This document shows, in pieces, positions 37,650 to 49,989 of a stretch of 64,000 bases of DNA (position 1 is its first letter; every line of letters starts with the position of its first letter). The stretch spans positions 124,001 to 188,000 of the forward strand of contig JAUTDP010000013.1 of NCBI GenBank assembly GCA_033439795.1, written 5' to 3'. This DNA comes from Sordaria brevicollis (Eukaryota > Ascomycota > Sordariomycetes > Sordariales > Sordariaceae). The translations under genes and the position numbers were made by a program. The notes under the pieces are model-generated. The model had not been told where the DNA came from. It worked only from the letters and a program-made list of their open reading frames with translations, and made no database searches.

Positions 37650-40520
37650 CGTTATTTAGACGATTAACGATATTAAAATCGTAAATAATTTATATCGATT
37701 ATTTAAAAGATATTAGGACTATTTATTTTAGGAATTTTGCAATATTTATAATTTAATTACTCTTAATAAATATTAAAGAATTAAAATTAAATTAGGAGAA
37801 TATAATTTATTTATTACCGATGGCGAATTTTATAACGATAGCGACGAATTTATTCGTTTCGAATATTAGATTTCCGATTTTATTTAAATTTATAAGCGTT
37901 ATTAATTAATTTTATTTAAATTTAACGAATTCGTTAAAAATAAATAAATTAATTAAACTTTTACAATTTAAGAAATAAAAGAGAAGATATTAAGCGCAAT
38001 TTCTTCGGGGATTACTTTAACCCTATATATTATTAAACCCTCTAATATATTAATTTTTTCGGATATTAGGGTTATTTCGTTTATAATAATACGGTTTAAT
38101 AACCTTAGGGATAAAAATAAAGATTTTAATATTAATATAGAGACCGAGCGTACTTAAATTAGTATTTATCTTTTATTTAAGAATAATCTTATTTAATTAA
38201 ATACGGAAGAGAAATTCGTTTTCGACCTCTATTACGCTTATTAACTATTATATATAATTTATACGGATATTTTAAAGATTAAAGGGAATATTAATATTAT
38301 AAAGATAATTAAGAGACGTTTTTTTAAATTAGGATATAAATTAGACGAAGATAACGGTTTTTCGATTTCGCTAAAATTTAATTTACCGCCGAATTACGGT
38401 TTTTAACTATATTTATTAATTACGTCCTTAAATCCTATTTTAGCATTTATATTAACGTTTCGTTCGTTAGGAATTATTACCCTAACGAAGTATTTATTAC
38501 CCTTTAAAGCCGTTAATTCTATTTTAATCCCCTTTTAATCTTACTTTATTAATTTAAAGGAAAATTAGCGGCGCGTTATTTAAATAAAAATTAACGAAAT
38601 TATAATTAAGACGTCTCTTTTACTCTTTTTATATAGAAGTATTTTTATTTATATTCTTTTATTATTAATAATATTAAAAATTCTTAAAATTTTAGTTTTT
38701 AAATTTCTATTAGTATATTATCGATTAATTATTAAAGCTCTTTTTTAGGAAGCCGAAATATATTCGAAATCTAATTCGGATATTTCTATACTTAATATAA
38801 AGAAGAGTAATTTTAATATTAATATAAAAGATATATCCTTTAATAATTCTACTATTATAAATAAATTTATTAATATTTTTAATAAAATAATTATCGGATA
38901 TAATATTATAATTAGCCCTTTAACGGATTTATTAATTAAGACCGAATTAGGTAGAATTGCCAAAACCGGCCCTATTTTTCCGGTTTATAATAAAACCGCT
39001 ATACCGATTATTTATAGTAACGGCCCGGCCCCCACTCCCGGTATAATACTTAGCGGGTATTATTCGCCGTATTCTATAGTTGCGGCTACTTCTCTACGAC
39101 CGTTATCGGGATTTTTATTTATTATGCCTCTTATTAAATATTTTCCCGGTTTCCCGACGGGATATTTTTAAATAGCTAACGGTGGAATAGGAATTAATTA
39201 TCTTTATAATTTTAATATTATACTATATTTTAATTATTTTAATTATTACGGGGTTAAATAAATTATACCGCTTTTTAGCTATTATAATTATAAAGCCCCC
39301 GCTACTTTATTCGCTCTTATTATAACTCCGGCTAATAGAAGTATTTATCCGCCCCTTCCTCCTCTATTTTAAATAATATTAGGCGCCCTAAGTATTTTTA
39401 ATAACCTTAATAATTTTATTAGCTTAAAAGGCGGCGGTAGCCGACCGCCCGGTCCGTTTTTTTACCCTTTAGGGCTTTTTGGTAGAAGATTATTTAAAAG
39501 TCCTCCCGACCCTTTTCGTTCTTTCGCAGCTTTATTTAATAATAAATTACTTTATAACGATAATTAAAAGGCTTAAGAGGTTAATATATTTTAATTTAAT
39601 ATTATTTATAATAAATATTATAATTATATATCTTTCTATATTAGGAAAGTTTTATATTATTATAATTTTTTTAATTAAAAAAATAGCGTACGTTTTAATT
39701 TTGAGGGATTCGATTATTATATTTAATCTTTCTTTACCTATTTTTTTAATTTCCTTAAGGGTAATATATTAATATAATAGAACGCCGAATTATTTTGCGA
39801 AGAAAGATTTTATTATATTAAGTCTTTTATTTATTTTATAGATAAAATAGACGTCCGCTTTAAAATTTAACCTTAAGAGGTTACTAAATAATTTATATAG
39901 AATTTATTTACTATAGTTTGTAACGTTAAGGAGGAGTTTATTAAGACTTTCGTAGGATAATTCTTTTATTATATTCGAAAATAGGGTAATATTATTAATT
40001 TTTAATAATTAGTCTAATTATATATTAGTTTACATTTAATATTATAAAGATTCGTCGAAGAATTTATTATTTACAATTCCTATAAGGCGTATTTATATCG
40101 TTTAAATAAAAAGATTAAAATTTAATAAAAGCGTTTAAAAGGTAAAACCTTTAAATCGGTATATTATAAGGATTCCGAATAGAAAAATAAGGAGTAGGAA
40201 GAAGAATAAGTATATTAAAGTAAATAACGGTTAAATAATAATTAATAGAATTATCGTAGATAATCTTCCTTTAGGGGTAGGGGCCGGGGTTATTATAGCC
40301 GAAGTTTTAATAATCGCTATTAATAGTCCGAAAGGAAGGATAAAGGTAATTATAAATTTATTTTTAGCCGAAGACGAAATCGTCGCTATAAATATTACTA
40401 ATAATATAAATTTAATAAGGAAGGGAATATTTATTTTTTAAATAAATATATTTATTTTTATAAGGATGAATAGGGTATTGAAAATAAATTTAAAAATTTC
40501 TATAAAATAGGTTATTTTAT
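37650..40520 (+). pseudogene. element A first ORF (gag-like) relic
   Basis: One frame can be followed from about 37,650 to 40,500 with stops only at RIP-type codons. A Pro/Gly-rich middle (about 38,990-39,480) and a basic Arg/Gly-rich segment (FRGRGRGYYSR, near 40,270) fit the end of a gag protein. Open pieces of 70-97 codons on either strand within it (38745-38963, 39479-39772) are fragments or chance. Confidence 0.55.
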
Positions 40521-40799
40521 AATTAATAAAGGTAAAGAGGAGGAAAATAATTAAAAGGGGTATTATTATATAAGCGGGGTTAAAGAATTTAATTCGGAAT
40601 TGGACGATAATTCCGTTAAATTTACGTAATTTATTAATTAAGTTAAATATTATACGGTATTTATTATATAAACCGAATCGACGGCTCCTTTTAGCAATAA
40701 TAATAATAGTATTAAAAATTCCGAATAATCCGAAATAAACGAAGATAAAAATCCTTTATTTCTCGAAGAAGTTAAATCCGTTAATTTAACCTTTTAAGA

Positions 40800-43463
40800 A
40801 GGATAAGTAATAGAAATTAATATTATTTTCGTAAATAAACTTATACGTATCCTTTATAAAACGATATATTTAATAGTTCCGATTAATTACGATTTTAATA
40901 GGCCTGAAGTTAACGTTTATATAAATTTTAACGCTTTAAAAATCTTCGTTAATTATATTTTCGTTAAAAAATTTATTAAAAACCCCCGCTTTTTTATAAT
41001 TAACCTTTTCGCGGTTAATAATATATTAAGGAGTGAATTTGTAATTAAGTAAATAGAATTTAACTTCTATATACGAAATTATATTTATAATATATAAATT
41101 AATAAATATTTTCTAGTCCGCGTTAACGTAGTAATTAAATTCGCTCCGAAATTATTTTTAGGTATTAAATTCCTAATTAATTATAATATTACTTTAAATT
41201 TTACTTTTGGCGAAATTCGTATAAAATCCGCCTATAATATAAAAGTAAAGGGGTAAATATTCTAGAAGATATATATTTAATATAATACTTAAATTTACGG
41301 TAAATTTACTTTTAATTAAACCGAATTATATTTTATTATTTTATATAAAGTTATATTAGCGAAGAAAATTATTATATTAGCCTTTATATATATAAATATT
41401 TTAGTCCGATATTATAATTTCTTTAAAAACCCCCGGAAATTCGATTTAAAAATTTATTATTTCCGATTTAATTATAATAGTATTTTCGATTATACTGTTA
41501 TTTATAGAATTATTAAATAAGTCTTTATCCTAAACTGCGTTATATACCCGCTAGTAATTAAAGTATATAAAATAATCGGTTATATTTATAATTTTATTGG
41601 TAACGAATTCGGTATATTTATAGATAGTAGCGATTTCGATTATTTATTACCTATTATTAAAATTAGTTTTACTCTTAAGTAGTACGCTATATTCCTGGAT
41701 GAGGAGGACCGTTAATACGTATTATTAGCCTAGGACGCTAAAGAGAATAATTCGAAGCCTTTTAGGAAGTTGGGTTTTTTTAAATTATTAATTTAGGGAT
41801 TGAATAAATTAAATAATATCTTTAAAGCGAAATTATTAATAGGAATTAATATTTATTATAATAAATTAAATTTTGCCGAGAAATTTATTAAATTGGTTAA
41901 TAGTTTCGATATTTTTTATAATTGTAGTATAGTACCGATAATAGAAGATAAGAAGATAAGAATTAATTTCGTTAATAGATAGTAGAATTAGCGGCGTTAG
42001 GTCCGAATATACCCTTTAAGATATAAGAATTGGATATTCTTAAATGAAATTTATAATAAATTATACGTATAGGGTAGGATGAATTTTATAAAATAATTTA
42101 CCCTTTTAATTTATCCGGTATTTATTATTTAGAGAAAGGGTGTTAAAGGCGATAAAGGTTATATAATATTAAATTTACGCCCTTTAAACGAAGTAGCTAT
42201 CCCCGATATATATTTATTATTAAATTAATAAAATATTATAAATAATATAATAGGGTGTATTATTTTTTTTATTTTTAATATATTTAGTTTCTTCTATTAA
42301 TTATTAGTATATTTTAAATATAAGGATTATATAATTATTATTAACCTACGAGGTTTGGAGTAATTTAATATAGTGTTTATAGGTTTTAAGAATGCTTTAA
42401 TTTTCGTATAATATTTTATAAATCGTTGTTTCTTCGAATATTATTATTTTATATACGTTTATATTAACGATATTATTATATTTAGTAAATCCGAAGAGGA
42501 GTATTTAATTTATTTATAAATTATATTTAGTATTATTAATAAGTACTATATATATATTAACGCCGATAAATCGTTTATTAGGTACCTTTTCGTAAAATTT
42601 TTTAAGTATATAATCGATAGAGAAGGAATTATTAAAATAAATAATCGGATTATAGCTTTTAAATAAATTAAATTCTTTAATATTTTAAATGCTTTAGAAA
42701 TTTATATTAGTATAGCGGAATTATTACGTTTTAGGGTAATATAATTCTAAATTAAGTACGCTCTATTAAAAAAGCGAAAGATTAAATTTTTCTACTAGGG
42801 ATACGAATTTGGCGAATTATTAATTAAGGCTTTTAAGAACGCGTATAAGGCGTATATTATTTATATTAAATTTATACTTATAATAGAGGAGATTTGCGCT
42901 TTTAAGATTATATAAGAGGATTTATATATTTAGATTAAATTGTAATATTATAATTATAAACGGCTATTATTCTTTAAAATAAATATTTATAAGTTTGGTT
43001 TTGGGGTAGTAGCCTTTTAATTTATAAACGAATAGTATAATTAATTACTTTAGGGTTAGGAAATTACTATTTTTAACCGTAATATCCCGATTAAATATAT
43101 TCGATTAATTGCTTTTATTTTTAGAGAGATTACGCTAATTGAGAAATTATACGGGTTTACGGAAGTTGAAATCGCCGTTATTATTTAAACGTTAAAGAAA
43201 TGGCGTAAAATAGCCTAATTAAACGAATAGCCTTTATAGATTTTTATTAATTATTTTCTAATAAAGGGTATTCTAAACTATATTTCGTTTATTATTATAA
43301 ATTTAATTAAAGTGAATTTTAAATTCGCGAACGCTATAAATTAGGTTTTATAATTCCGTTTTTACGTATATTATATCCTTAGGAAATTTAACGTCGTTTT
43401 TAATATTCTATTACAATTTTTTATATTAATAGATTAATATATAAATCGGGACGATATTAATTT
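40800..43463 (+). pseudogene. element A pol relic, first part: protease region, RT, RNase H
   Basis: RT is clear from about 42,125: LRPLNEVAIPD, then GFKNA, then YINDIIIFS near 42,460 (YIDD before G to A change), then NADKSF. RNase H runs about 42,950-43,450 with FGFGAVAF and an EKLYG stretch. The protease should lie near 40.9-41.6 kb but its DSG motif is not certain. The frame is cut at 43,463 by the island and resumes at 44,468. Confidence 0.8.
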
Positions 43464-43711
43464 GAAGCGGAGCTTCAACATTGAGAAGTGTTGAAAAAAC
43501 ACGGAGCAAAGCGTTGAGCGTAGCTTCTTCTATAATACGGTGACCCCCCTGCGTCGATCCCAAAAATCTTCCCGAAGTTTACCCGTCTACCCGAGATTAC
43601 AATCCCTATTTCTCGACCTGCAATTAGTTCAATTAAACTTTTACCAAGGCGCTAAAGATGGGACAAGGCTTGGCGTTTTAAAGTGGGTCCTACCAAGGCA
43701 AAGTGGGTACT

Positions 43712-43983
43712 AAAATGATGAGTAAGCCGAGACGAGTATAATGGTGCCACTCACGTGACTGTAGCTAGCCTTCCGGCCGAGAAAAACGGCTTTGAAAAAA
43801 TCCGACGGATATATAAAAAAAATTCTAAAAGGCTTATCAATAAGGGTAAGGTATCTATAGAAAAAATAGGTATGAAAATGATGAGTGAGCTAAGGCGAGT
43901 AGTTTGGTACTACTCACGTGACCGTAGCTAGCTTGCCGGCCGAGAAAAACGGCTTTGAAAAAATCCAACGGATATATAAAAAG
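43712..43983. repeat. two direct repeats of about 105 bp, 163 bp apart
   Basis: First copy about 43712-43815, second about 43875-43983, both ending in GGATATATAAAAA. They share CCGGCCGAGAAAAACGGCTT and are roughly 85 percent alike by eye. CACGTGAC sits in both. Confidence 0.85.
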
Positions 43984-44009
43984 AAAAAATAATTTTATTT
44001 TTAAAATAA

Positions 44010-44102
44010 AACGTCGTAGCTAACCTAGCAAGTGTGCGGTTATAATATATACCCTTTAGCGGTCGGTTCGATTCCCGGCCGAAGTAAAAATAAAATCTTT
44101 TT
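44010..44102 (+). ncRNA. tRNA-like Pol III promoter unit (SINE-like)
   Basis: A-box-like TAGCTAACCTAG (44017-44028), perfect B box GGTTCGATTCC (44065-44075) and a T5 run at 44098-44102. Spacing fits a tRNA-type gene, and the T-arm hairpin forms with a bulge. The acceptor ends do not pair, so it is not a working tRNA; more likely a tRNA-derived SINE head. Confidence 0.5.
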
Positions 44103-44365
44103 AATAATATTTAAATAATATATGAAAAATAATCAATAAATAATAATAATTAAATAAATAATGATAATTAAATAAATAATAATAATTAAATAAATTATAA
44201 AAAATAAATAAATAACAAGAACTAAATAAATAATAGTAAATAAATAAAGAATAATAAATAAATAAATAATAATAAATAAATGAAAAATACCAAATAAAGA
44301 ATAATAAATAAATAAATAATAATAATAGAAAAAACTTAATAAAAATATAATAAAAAATAGAAGAA
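44103..44365. repeat. AT-rich TAAA/ATAATA low-complexity tract
   Basis: Irregular tandem array of TAAATAAATAATAATAATTA-like units. The 95-codon open frame on the minus strand (Tyr/Phe/Leu only) is a by-product. Confidence 0.85.
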
Positions 44366-44410
44366 GTAAATGTTAAGCTCCGCTTCAAGTAAATTTCTGC
44401 CCACCTGTAT

Positions 44411-44433
44411 AAAATTTGCCGAAGGCAAATTTT
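44411..44433. repeat. perfect hairpin with 10-bp stem and 3-nt loop
   Basis: AAAATTTGCC-GAA-GGCAAATTTT, next to a G-rich stretch (44434-44456) that forms a second small hairpin GGGC-GGCA-GCCC. This kind of paired hairpin is typical of dispersed organelle repeats. Confidence 0.9.
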
Positions 44434-44467
44434 GCGGGGGTACGGGGGCGGCAGCCCTCGTTAATTT

Positions 44468-46330
44468 AAAGACGTTTAAATAAATTGGGTAAAAAGCGAG
44501 TAATTTAACCTTCGGTCGATTATTTTTATTTTAATATTTTAATTCCGTAAACGTATTATATAAAATTATATAAAGGAATTTCGGTATTAGAACGTTATTA
44601 ATATAATTTAAGCGGCCAATTAAATTTTAATAGATTCGTTAAGGCTTTAATTAATGTTTAGGCCGAAATAGGCCGATTATCGTAGTAAATTCCCTACCGG
44701 TCCTTTCGAATTGCGTAATAGTCTTTTTTTCTATATAGATTATAATAATAAAAAGAGTTTTTATTTATTTACTTTTTATATATAGGATATATTCGCATTA
44801 ATATATAACGAAAAGTATTATATTAGAATTAATTATATAATATTGGAATTAAATTACGTTTATTTTTATAAAAAAATATAGAAAGTATAATTATACGTCC
44901 GTTATTACTACGTATATTAAAAATATTAAACCGATAAATACTTTCTTTTTAATTAATTATAGCTTATATAATCTTTATTTTAACCGTTCTATATAATTAT
45001 TATTAATTTCGTTACGGATATACTTAAGGTCGAATTTAAAAGGACTTTTTAGGTTTTCTCCGGTTACGAATTCTTAAACGTATTATATACCGATATTTAT
45101 AAATTTAGTAAGAAGGTACTATTAATTATAGGGTACTATTTATATAATATTAAAGAATAGGCTATTATAAAATTATACGTTTAATATTATATAGATTAAA
45201 GAATTCTATAATATATTATTAGCGATTATAATATTAAATTCACTTTATAATTATAAAAGGAAGTTTTTAAGGCTTATAGTACGAAATTGCTATATTTTAT
45301 AGCTTATTATTTTTAAATAAATAATTAATCCGAATATATAAATTAAACGGTCGAAACCGCTATTCGGTTTTATTACGCTATTTTAAACGATCCTTAAATT
45401 AATATTTTACTAATTATTTAATATTTATTAAATAATTCCCTTTATTTTATTTTCGGTATAAGCCCTAACGAAATAGTATATAATTTTAAACTTTAGATAT
45501 TAATAAATATTTTAATTACTTTAGAGGATCGTAAGGAATTTAATATCGAAACGTTAGGAATTATCCGTTAAAGTTTATAGGAGGAGGTAATATAATTAAT
45601 TAATAAAGCCGGTATAATAATTAAATACTACTACGATTTTAAATATACGCCGATTTTATTTTAGGTTAATAAGGAAGTATTTATTCATTTGGGTAATAGA
45701 TACGAATTATTTAGAAAGCCGAAAAGGAAGTAATTAATATTGCGTTTAAATTTATATTATATTATTAGAAGAATTAGATATTTCGCTTATAAATTGGATT
45801 TTCTTAAGGATAAGAGGCTTTATTTTATAGTTTTTATAATTTAATTATATTACGCTATTTAAAGCTTTAATCTATTTAAGCGTATTGAAGACTTTTTAAT
45901 ATTAATAGAATAGGACGATCGGCTTCCTTTCGTTTTTAATAAAATTACGGATTAACGAATAAAGGTATTAAAATATAAAAGGGAGGTAATCGAATTTTTA
46001 ATAATAGTAAAAGGTTAATTTAATATAAATGTGAAATAGGTATAATAATTTATTTTGATAAATATTAATAAGAAATTGGTTTGTAATTACGAATAGAAAT
46101 ACCCGTTCAATTAGTAGAAGGAAAGGGAACGTTTTAAATACGTCCCGTTAGAATAGAAATTAGTTAAAAAGATTCTTAGGATTAACGTTATTATTACTTT
46201 ATTATTTAAAGCGTTAAGCGGAATACTAATAGAAAGAACGTAATTTATATTTACTACCCTTAGAAATGGGACGAATTCGTTACTTTAGTAATAATTAACG
46301 AATTTATTATTTATATTTAAATTTAGGCGG
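44468..46330 (+). pseudogene. element A pol relic, second part: integrase
   Basis: Continues the frame broken at 43,463. The integrase signature SEYIN.TVETAIRFYYAI lies near 45,330-45,390 (the Ty3/gypsy DGQ-E-N motif with RIP changes), followed by LGISPNE-like and basic C-terminal sequence. RIP stops throughout. A 17-T run lies just downstream near 46,541-46,558. Confidence 0.75.
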
Positions 46331-46689
46331 ATTCGTCGGTTATTTCGCTATTTATAAAAGGCGCTATACGGGCTTTAATATAATTTCTTTTATTCGTTTA
46401 CTTTATATTTATTTCTTTATTATATAGAATTTTCCTTTAATATTTTCTCTTCTTTTCCTTCTTTATTATAATTATCCTTTATATTTTTCCTTTATTTGCC
46501 GATATTATTTTTTCGCGACGGGGAGTTTGCGGATCGCTATTTTTTTTTTTTTTTTTTCGCCTTTTTCCCCTTTTAAGCGTTAATTATTTTTTTTTCTCTT
46601 TCTTTCAATTTTCCTTTATTATTTCGCTATCCCTTTTAGTAATAAAAATCGTTCGTATCTTTTTAATTCTCTTCTTTATTATTAATAGA

Positions 46690-49140
46690 TTTATTAAATT
46701 AATTTTAAAATAATTAAAATTATAGTAAATTATTTCTTTTTAACCGAATTAAATTAGTATTTATACGTTATAAACGGTTATTAAATTATTTACGCTATAT
46801 TTAGAACGTTACGCGAATAATTAATTACTTATAATAAAGAATTTATTAAATTCGCGCGGATAATATTTTAAAACCTTATTAAGAACGGAAATAGCGAAAT
46901 TATTTTTAATATTTATATTTATATAAAGGAGATTACGTAAGAATATATAATATTAAACTTTGGAAATAAAATTTTTATTTAGGTTTTTCGCGGAATTATT
47001 AATTTAATTACTATTTTTATTAATTTATATTTTAAAATCCTTTAATCTTTTTAATATATAATTTATTGTTAGGTTTAGGTTTAATTTTAAGATTTTTACG
47101 TCCGGGCTATTTACGTTGCGATTATTAACGATTTCGTCTATTTTTATAAATTGACCTTTATTTTATACGATTAACGTTTAGACGTAATTAAATAGATTAT
47201 TTAATATATTTCGTTAAAGTATTATTTCCTTTTTATAATAGAAATTTATTTAACTTTTATTATAAAAATTAAAGACGGTATTTCGAAGGTTTATTTAATT
47301 TTATTATTAATTTTAGCGGGTTCGTTAATTATTATCGATATTTTATTTATTATTATATTTAAAAACGTCTTTTCCTTTATTCTAGTAATTATATTTAATT
47401 TATTATTTAATTTATATTTTAACCCGAAAAGGATTAGGGTAAATTGGTAGGTTTAGTTTACCGAGCTTTTTAGAAGGATTGAAACGTATACGGGTCTTTA
47501 TTATATTAATATAAATAATTATATCGATTATTCTATTATAATCGTTATACGTAATAATAAGACGATTTAAACGGAATATAACCCGTTTATTTATTTATTA
47601 GAAACTATTTATATTATCGCTATTATTATTAATAGTACGGATTTCGTTAGTAAATCCCCGTTTATTTTTATTTTCGGCGTTATTATATATATAATAAATA
47701 ATTGCGCCAATTTCGTCAATAATTTATAAGAAGCGGTTAAAAAAATAATTCGCGATTTAAAATTTATTTATAAGGAGTTTATTTAATATAACGCTCCGTT
47801 TATTACTTATAACGATTTCGTTAATTTTATAGAAAATAATTAAGAGCGCTTATTAGGCATTAACGAATCCGATTTTGTAGGAGGTAATTTAATTAATTAT
47901 ACTATAACCTTTTGCTATTTAAGGAATAAATTACGTAAATTCGCCGACGAATTCGATAACGAAATTACTACGTTATATAAAGATATTAAAGAAGAATTCG
48001 GTCGTTTTTACGAATAAATAAAATACGTATATAATTATTATATTTATAAAGTAATTTATTCCGAACTCCCTATAATTAAGGCTATTTATAATTAAATTAT
48101 TAAAATTATTAATATATAGAAAGAGTAGGGTATTTCTTCCGATTAGAAGATTTATTTACTTTTTTGCGCTAAATTTTTAATTTATTATATAGCGAATACG
48201 TTTAATAATTTGCCCGAATAGGTTATTAATTATTTATTCCGCTTAAATATAGTTTATTTCGCTATTATATCCGTTAATAAATTCGATAGCTCCGATATTA
48301 TTAATGCCGATAAAATTTATAAAATTATTTGGGATGAATTTAGTTTTTATATCGATTTTATATTAAAGAACGTTACCGAAAAGAATACCCGCCTATTAAA
48401 TTTTTAATTACGTTATTTATTACAATTTAAATAGGAAATGGAGCGTTTTAATTAAAAGTAATCCGTTATTAATATTAACGCTTTAACTATTTATATTAAT
48501 AATTTAGCTCTATTAATTAACGAAATCGCTAATTAAGTAAATAAAATACCCGCGTATTATTAAAACGAATCTACTATTACCGTTTCTCGTTCCCGCAATC
48601 GCCCTACCGCTAAAGGAATATTTTTCGGACGTTTATTACCTATAAAGAATTTAATTGGCTTTATTCGTCGTCTCCGTTTTAATAATATAATTATACCCGG
48701 TAAAAATAATCGTTAAACCCACTTTTATTAAACGTTCGACGATAAATTTAAGGAGGATAAGGATTTTAATTATTCGCTAATTATTAATCGTTAGAATCGG
48801 TGTAAATATTTTCGTTACGGTATTATTAATAATATTATAAGAAATTTATTCGGATTAAACGGAACCGCCGCTTAAAATAAGCCGTTATCCATCTATATTA
48901 AAAAGTTTATTAAAAGATTTAATAAATAAAATAAAGCTTCTTTAATATTTCGTTCGTTTTATTCCTTTAATTATATAACCGAATATTCTTTAAAAATAAT
49001 ATAAAAATAAAGTAGAAAATTCGGGTAGAATTTAGGAAGGTTATAATAAATAGGGAAAGGAAGGCGTCGGAAGAAATAATAAAACCTTAGTAAAAAGGAA
49101 GAAATTTTAAATCGTTTTATTATTTATTTAATTCCAATTA
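46690..49140 (+). pseudogene. element A third ORF relic, gag-like with zinc knuckle
   Basis: A single frame is followed from at least 47,400 to 49,110 with only RIP-type stops. It reads as a mainly helical acidic protein (for example NKLRKFADEFDNEITTLYKD near 47,940), then a basic part, then a degraded CCHC-like knuckle near 48,795-48,850 (NRCKYFRYG...). It lies between integrase and right LTR, where Ty3/gypsy elements usually code nothing or env. It could also be a piece of another element. Confidence 0.5.
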
Positions 49141-49231
49141 TTATTAAAGGTATTTAATATATATATATAAATAAGGATAAATATAATAATTTTAGGACCG
49201 TCCTATTATTATCTCCTATACCCCTAGGAGA

Positions 49232-49630
49232 TATTATAGGACGGATTCCCTACTAGAATAAAATATATTAAAGTAATTTAACGAATTCGTTAAATTAATT
49301 TAACGGATCCGTTTAGGGAATCCCGATATAGCTTTGTATAGTACTCGATAGTAACGGACGGATCCGTTTCCCTCGGGGACGGATTTTTCCCTCGATTAAA
49401 TTAATTATTATTTACTATTAAAAGTTCTTATTTAGTAATTTATTTATTAACCTAAGTCTTAGGTAGTAATTGTCCGTATTTTAACGAATCCGTTACTTAA
49501 GAATAACGACGTCGCTACGCATTAATCCTATTAACGAATCCGTTACTAGTGGTTTAAAGGCCTTATTGCGAACTTACTAGTTAACGACTTCGTTAATAGG
49601 TTAGAATAGTAATTACGAATCCGACTGCCG
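49232..49630 (+). repeat. right LTR of element A, first 399 bp
   Basis: Matches 37122-37520. Interrupted at TGCCG (49626-49630) by element B; the last 11 bp are at 60636-60646. The sum is 410 bp, equal to the left LTR. Confidence 0.92.
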
Positions 49631-49912
49631 TATTACAGGATTAAACCTATGCCATACCTAGTATACGCACTAACCGCCTTTACAGGTACCCAGCTCCCTA
49701 ACGGCCATTCACGACTATAGTATATATACTATAGTATAATATAACCTAGATTTGGTTATTAGTAATCACGTACAATATTACGTAGGCGTATACGGGCTAG
49801 GGTATAGGCTCGCGCCTATATATCTAACCCTCTACGTATACTTCCCATTTCCTTTCCTTCGTACTTTAATATATATCTTAACTTATATTTAATATATATT
49901 TAGCCTATAATA
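49631..49912 (+). repeat. left LTR of element B
   Basis: 282 bp, begins TATTACAGGA (TG before RIP) and ends ATA. Aligned by eye, almost all differences from the right copy are C/T and G/A changes, the left copy being more mutated. Confidence 0.92.
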
Positions 49913-49989
49913 ATTTAAAGTATTAAACTATTGCGCTACGCGCGTATATTAAGGAAAATTACAATTATTATATTCTAATTTTAAAATAT

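Larger units (their letters stand above)
43464..44460. mobile_element. 997-bp non-RIPed hairpin-rich insertion in element A
   Basis: Flanked by TTAATTT on both sides (43457-43463 and 44461-44467); removing it with one copy restores the RNase H to integrase frame of element A. Normal CpA/TpG content in its left part. Contents: hairpin GAAGC-GGA-GCTTC at the left end and an inverted copy (AAGCTCCGCTTC) near 44,373; two direct repeats of about 105 bp; a Pol III A/B-box-like unit; a TAAA/ATAATA tract; a 10-bp-stem hairpin (44411-44433); and a G-rich end. No protein coded. Family unknown; non-autonomous element or organelle-like insert are both possible. Confidence 0.7.

Noticed and set aside
44010..44085. 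Functional tRNA in the 1-kb island
   Set aside because: A and B boxes exist, but the acceptor and anticodon stems do not pair.
44101..44388. 95-codon minus frame, apparently a hydrophobic membrane protein
   Set aside because: Translation of a TAAA/ATAATA low-complexity tract.
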